From positions 84,549,049-84,613,048 of the forward strand of contig CM068832.1 in the NCBI GenBank assembly GCA_028554795.2: DNA of 64,000 nt. The letters are read 5' to 3'. This DNA is from Sinohyriopsis cumingii (Eukaryota; Mollusca; Bivalvia; Unionida; Unionidae). Position numbers and translations under genes: made by a program. Below the pieces are notes generated by a model, which saw only the letters and a list, made by a program, of their open reading frames with translations, ran no database searches and was not told the DNA's origin. Positions 59,461 through 64,000 of this stretch are shown here, one piece after another (the stretch's first letter is position 1; each line of letters opens with the position of its first letter).

Positions 59461-59585
59461 GGTTACTACATTTGTATGGGAAAATATGAACAAGTTTTTT
59501 GGATGTAAATACTGCATGACCTTGGGAGTGCAGTATATCCATCCGACAAAACGAGTTCATATTTTCCCATACAAATGCAGTAACC
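59461..59585. repeat. 125-bp near-perfect palindrome
   Basis: The outer arms ggttactacatttgtatggg...gaac (59461-59491) and gttc...cccatacaaatgcagtaacc (59555-59585) pair over 31 bp with one mismatch. The inner arms ggatgtaaatactgca and tgcagtatatccatcc pair at 13 of 16. The transcript would fold into a long hairpin. Confidence 0.88.
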
Positions 59586-60690
59586 TTTTTATTATATGCT
59601 CATTTTTTATTCTACCTAATGCTTAATTATATTAACAAAATACACTACAAGAAACAAAGCAACTGAATGTATGTCGTATTCCAAACTAAATACAAAAGCG
59701 CAGATTCATCATTACACAAGAACAATATATTACTGCGCACATAACTCAGCTCAGATAAATTTGAACTTAGTCGTGCACTCAACATAACTTTTGAAAGAAA
59801 ATGGCATGTCTAGTTAAAATTGAAATTTGGAGTTATATTTTGAATGAATGCGCATTGCAACAACTTTTCCATTTGATCTGGAATGAATAGATTTTGGTAT
59901 TTGTTTTCGATTCTACGAAATTTTGTGATTATGGACTGGATTTATGTGACAATTCCACATGAAATATATCGGATTGAAGAAGCAAGGGAGAAACATGTTT
60001 ACATCTGCAAATGTGTTTCTGCTTCTGTCATCGAATGTTTGAAATCATAATGTGGGAAAAATATGAAGTCTTTCAATTGCAATTATCAAAAAGACGCTAT
60101 GGAATTTAATGCATATTTCATTTTGAGTGCAGTATGGAGGATGTAATTGCACTTATATTTGAAATTACAGTACAATTTCAAAATGTGTAATCAAGATTGA
60201 AAACCTATGACACAGCTCATGTAATTCGGATTTGTAGAACTAAGAAAGTACATTTTGAGGAAATTCAGGATGTAAAACTGTAAGTATATTTTTGGCCATT
60301 CTTATTACATGTACCAGCAAAGAAGACAGTTATCCCTTGTCACTTATATGTTATTTGTAAGATCCTTTCTGGCATCTACTGTATAGCTAACCTAAATCCA
60401 AAACATTGTATCAAAAAAGTTAACGCAGAATGTGCCAAAGCAGCTGGAATGTGGCAGTCCACAAAACATCTGCTTTACTTCATTCAGAAACAAATTTAAT
60501 CAACCAAAACGTAAAGTGCCTACTACGCGAGTGTGCATGATTTGTTTACAAATCAAAAGTGCTGGTGTCTGCATCTATTGTTTGTTTACAATAGAAAGTA
60601 GTTCCTTTATACACGTGAATGCAATATGAAGGTGAGCAATATCATAAAATATTGAATGATTCTGACAATCTAAAGTTAACGGATAATACA
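59586..60690. other. Insertion body next to the palindrome, unclassified
   Basis: About 1.1 kb with slightly different composition (more CG-containing words) and no coding frame that I trust. It starts at the palindrome and ends where the S4 satellite resumes. No terminal inverted repeat to the palindrome arm was found at the right border. Confidence 0.35.
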
Positions 60691-61097
60691 ATGAGAATAT
60701 AATAACAACAGTTATACATGTTTTCCCAGGCGTAAATGTTTGCCATTGAACATATGTGTTTTATTCATCGTGTAATAATAACAATTATAATATTTTTGCA
60801 TAGTAAAATGTTTACCAGTGGACCTTTGACAAACAAGCTTTGTATTTCTGTATTTTGTGCTTCTTTTGAACACTGAACCCAAGTATATGTGCAAAGTCCG
60901 AAAATCTGGATATTCTATAACTTTATTTAGCATGAAATTGGAGTCATGCATTTTCTTAACATTTAGAAAATTTCACTCAGCCAGTGTCATTAAAGCAACA
61001 ATAATTAAAGCATGGACATGAGATTCCTTTTGTCTACTTGTTGGATCTCATTTACTGATGATGCTATTAAGTACTTGAGCTTTGTCTCTCATTAGGA

Positions 61098-61304
61098 CAG
61101 TACCGGATTAAGGCCTTCCAGAGACCCGAAGCACAAAAATATTATGGTGCCCCCCACTCACACTTCCTACAAAACGTGAAATATAGAAAAAGATAAAATA
61201 TTAAAAGCTAAAAAAGATAATTTAATATTAATTTTTTCTGGTGCCCCTGTTGGGCTGGTGCCATAAGCACATGCTTAGTGTGCTTAATGGGTAATCCAGC
61301 CCTG
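61098..61304. mobile_element. 207-bp hAT-type MITE with 8-bp target-site duplication
   Basis: The ends cagtaccggattaagg and (reverse complement) cagggctggattaccc share the CAG..C.GGATTA pattern of hAT terminal repeats. The element is flanked by the 8-bp direct repeat cattagga at 61090-61097 and 61305-61312, the hAT signature. There is no coding capacity. Confidence 0.92.
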
Positions 61305-61312
61305 CATTAGGA

Positions 61313-62797
61313 ATTAAAAATCTGTGAATTGTATGTTACCAGCAGTATCTGAGTATTATGTATGTAAATTTAACAAATACTAATACTAAATATTTTGGTC
61401 AAATTAGTAAATATTGAATGATTGAAAAACGTAGACATTGTCATGATGTTGAAATTAATTATTTTTTATCCTGAATTCATGGCTAAATTAGATTTTATGA
61501 CTATACACCAACAACAAAAGAAAGGCCATGAAGCTCAGTAACAGTGGAGATTAGATGGAATTTTATGTCAATTTTATAATGATTCTGTAATTTTAACATA
61601 AATTGTAACATCCGATAAAAAGTACATTATTGTATATTGAGCAGCTACCATGGGCAGTCAGTATATGTCTCCATCCAATATATTATCCTCACTTAGAAAA
61701 CTTCATCTGAGGATATTTATGACTCCCTGGTTTCACTAAATTACTGAACATTTCTCATTGAATCAAGATTTTACTCTTTTTTTTTCTTCCTTAAATGCCT
61801 TCTTACAATATTTAGGGTTTTTGCAGATGTAGAGAAAGTAGAAAGGATTCAAAATATCTATAAAGCTTGTAACTGGTAGACCCAGTACATTTTACTTCTG
61901 TCAAAATGGTGTATGGCTCGATTTCAATTCAAGTTCAAATTTATACAAGCAATGCAAGCCATGCTATCATAAAAAGTAATCCAAACTCTCAGTTTAAAGA
62001 AGGAAATTGAGATAATAAAACTGGTGTCTGATAGTTTATACAAAATCTAATATGAAAAGTTCAGTGCTTTTTCTGTATTTGAATGGGATTGGGTTTTAAG
62101 CTGTAATATATCGTGTGTAGTGACTTGGTGAATAAATATGATGTGTATATACATATGTTTGTCATTTGTTTACATCTTTGCAGATTTCTTAAGAGACTTC
62201 TAAATCGCGTTCTCTGATATTGTTTTCACCTAACATCTACTTTTAACCAAATGCATTCTCTCCTAATGCATCAAACATTTCTATTGCTGCAATATTTCTG
62301 ACACCTTTGTCTCTGTTACTCTGTTGCATTTCCAAATTTTTCAGGATATTAATTAGTTAACACACAAGCCAGGCGTTTTAATAATAGATGAATTGTCTTA
62401 CCTGCTTAGCCATAGCTTCAATGATGGCAGTGGTAGTTACTTTAATTTAAGGATTGCGTGGAAGTATTTTGTTAAATTATTCCCAAGTTTAATAGTGTAA
62501 CGTTTTCTTTATTCATTTGTGGTCAACATTTTTATAAAAAGGTTTGTCCCAGTTTAGCACTTGACCAAAAGAAAACTAAGTCAGGATGAATTAATGAAAA
62601 CATTCAAACTGCACTCATCCATAATACAGACAGTCGTACCATGAATGTATTGTTTACCCATCCATGGGTACTGACAGGTATCCAATACTGGAGAAGGTTA
62701 TTTGGGATTGACCATGACCAAACGTTACAGCACAACATGATGTTTTGATTGATTGGAGGATTTGTATTTTACCGTGCTTTATTTTCATAAGCTTGAA

Positions 62798-62799
<2 letters not shown>
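61313..62799. other. Intergenic, nothing recognised
   Basis: A+T-rich sequence with no supported gene, array or RNA gene. Confidence 0.35.

Positions 62800-62858
<59 letters not shown>
62800..62858. repeat. (TA)n microsatellite
   Basis: Uninterrupted TA dinucleotides for about 58 bp. Confidence 0.97.
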
Positions 62859-62859
<1 letters not shown>

Positions 62860-64000
62860 TATCTGATTAAGGTTTTTACCCAGGTTTGGAATGAACTTGT
62901 ATTAAGTGCATTGTAGGATGTTTCCATTTATGGCAATAATGATAATATTGGAATGTATTCCTTAAATAGGGTAAATTTTATAATTATAATATTAATGGTG
63001 TGTTCTTGACTCCAAATAAAAATTACCCATGGCATTGCCATGGCCATGATGTTAGTAACTTTACTTTATTCCGACCGCTATGTTCCTTGTTTGGTGATTG
63101 AAAATCACACTGATCAATCGTTGCAGCGTTTTTGTATGGCATCAGACCATAATTATTTTATTCCTTTTATTTTTATTTTATGCTACCTTTACCATAACTG
63201 ATGTACATAATGAGGCGACCTTGCATTTGATTGGCAGATCTTTTAACCTATCAAGAGACTTTATTTCTTATCAGTGTTGATAGAATTCCGTTCACACGTT
63301 TAACTTTTGGGTGGAGTGTACATATGAGCATCATCCATACCTATTGCTTATGTCTTTATATCTGAAACAATGTATCACTATGGTAATGGTGGATACACTT
63401 ACTTTATATGAAGGTATGGGAGTTGCCTGGCTTTGTATGCTTACACGTTTTGGGTATAGACTGCTTAGTAAAACGGCCAGCTGTTACGTAGTCCTGTTGA
63501 ATAAAATGATGTACAGTTGGACCTCTTTTTCATTACACGACAATGCTGAATAGAAAATGTTAAGTTTTCTTTCTTAGTCAAACATTTGATAAAATTAGAA
63601 AAGAAAATTGATCAATTTGCCCTGGACAGTTTCCTTGATAGACATAACTTATCATTCATTGATAGTTCTTTGCATATCTTTTATATATTTTCAAATTCTG
63701 CATTTAAAATTATATATAAGATCAGAGATTTAAACGTATGTGAAATATTTTCACATCATATGTTACATTTACTGATATGTTTTCTTTAAAGTCAAGCGTC
63801 TGTCAACAACTGTTAAACTTATAAACACACACACCAGTTTTATCTGGATTTCGCACAAAACATACTGGCATGAACATCATTCAAAAATTTACAAAGGACA
63901 TCAACCCGCTGTTAAGTATACGACCGCCTCAACGGAAAACCCAATCAAACAATTTCAGAAACACCGTGGAACAGGTTCTTATCACAATTAACAGAAAACA
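62859..64000. other. Mostly non-coding; possible exon at the window edge
   Basis: A fragment of satellite S1 lies near 63205-63260. From about 63790 to the edge the sequence is less A+T-rich and two overlapping frames are open: one ends at TAA 63988-63990, the other runs off the window (contains NIIQKFTKDINPLLSIRPPQ). The tract tatgttttctttaaag (about 63774-63789) would be a usable acceptor. Not enough is present to decide. Confidence 0.25.

Overview
The window reads as a piece of a metazoan nuclear genome. It is A+T-rich, its exons have GT..AG borders and introns of up to ~17 kb, and it carries tRNA-derived SINEs with internal Pol III boxes, non-LTR retrotransposons with (ATT)n tails, a hAT-type MITE and many minisatellites. 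There are no operons or ribosome-binding sites. The repeat style and the decayed Polinton/adintovirus-like elements fit a lophotrochozoan, probably a mollusc; that is an inference, not a proof.

Layout. 1-3.7 kb: right part of a decayed Polinton-like virus/transposon, with a PolB C-terminus fused to an SF1 helicase and an HNH domain (+), a DDE integrase (-), a DUF5679 + parvovirus-type PLA2 protein (-) and an A32-type packaging ATPase (+). 5.5-7.7 kb: three candidate exons forming the 3' end of an unrecognised host gene, with an 18-copy 26-bp minisatellite in an intron. 11.5-51.7 kb: a predicted host gene in three exons (11541-11762, 29516-29660, 46853-50661) whose phases fit exactly. The first two encode a CARD (death-fold) and the third, a 3.8-kb exon, encodes 19 copies of a ~66-residue ankyrin-like double repeat. 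Intron 1 holds solo-LTR-like copies, SINEs, minisatellites and a second decayed virus-like tract (18.5-27.6 kb) with capsid, small basic/hydrophobic, protease-like and membrane-protein remnants. Intron 2 holds a possible 6.8-kb TIR element containing minus-strand exons, an inverted-repeat element carrying a RecQ-like fragment, and two CR1/L2-like LINE copies. 50.8-64 kb: repeats only, namely diverged satellites, a 22-bp minisatellite, a full SINE with target duplication, a 125-bp palindrome and a hAT MITE.

How it fits together. The best candidate for a new biological system is the CARD + ankyrin-like tandem-repeat gene. CARDs recruit partners in innate immune and cell-death signalling, and the recently homogenised repeat exon looks like a fast-evolving ligand-binding or scaffold region. 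The two virus-like tracts have complementary gene sets (replication/integration/packaging against capsid/maturation). They may be two pieces of one lineage. All are broken by stops, frameshifts and nested insertions.
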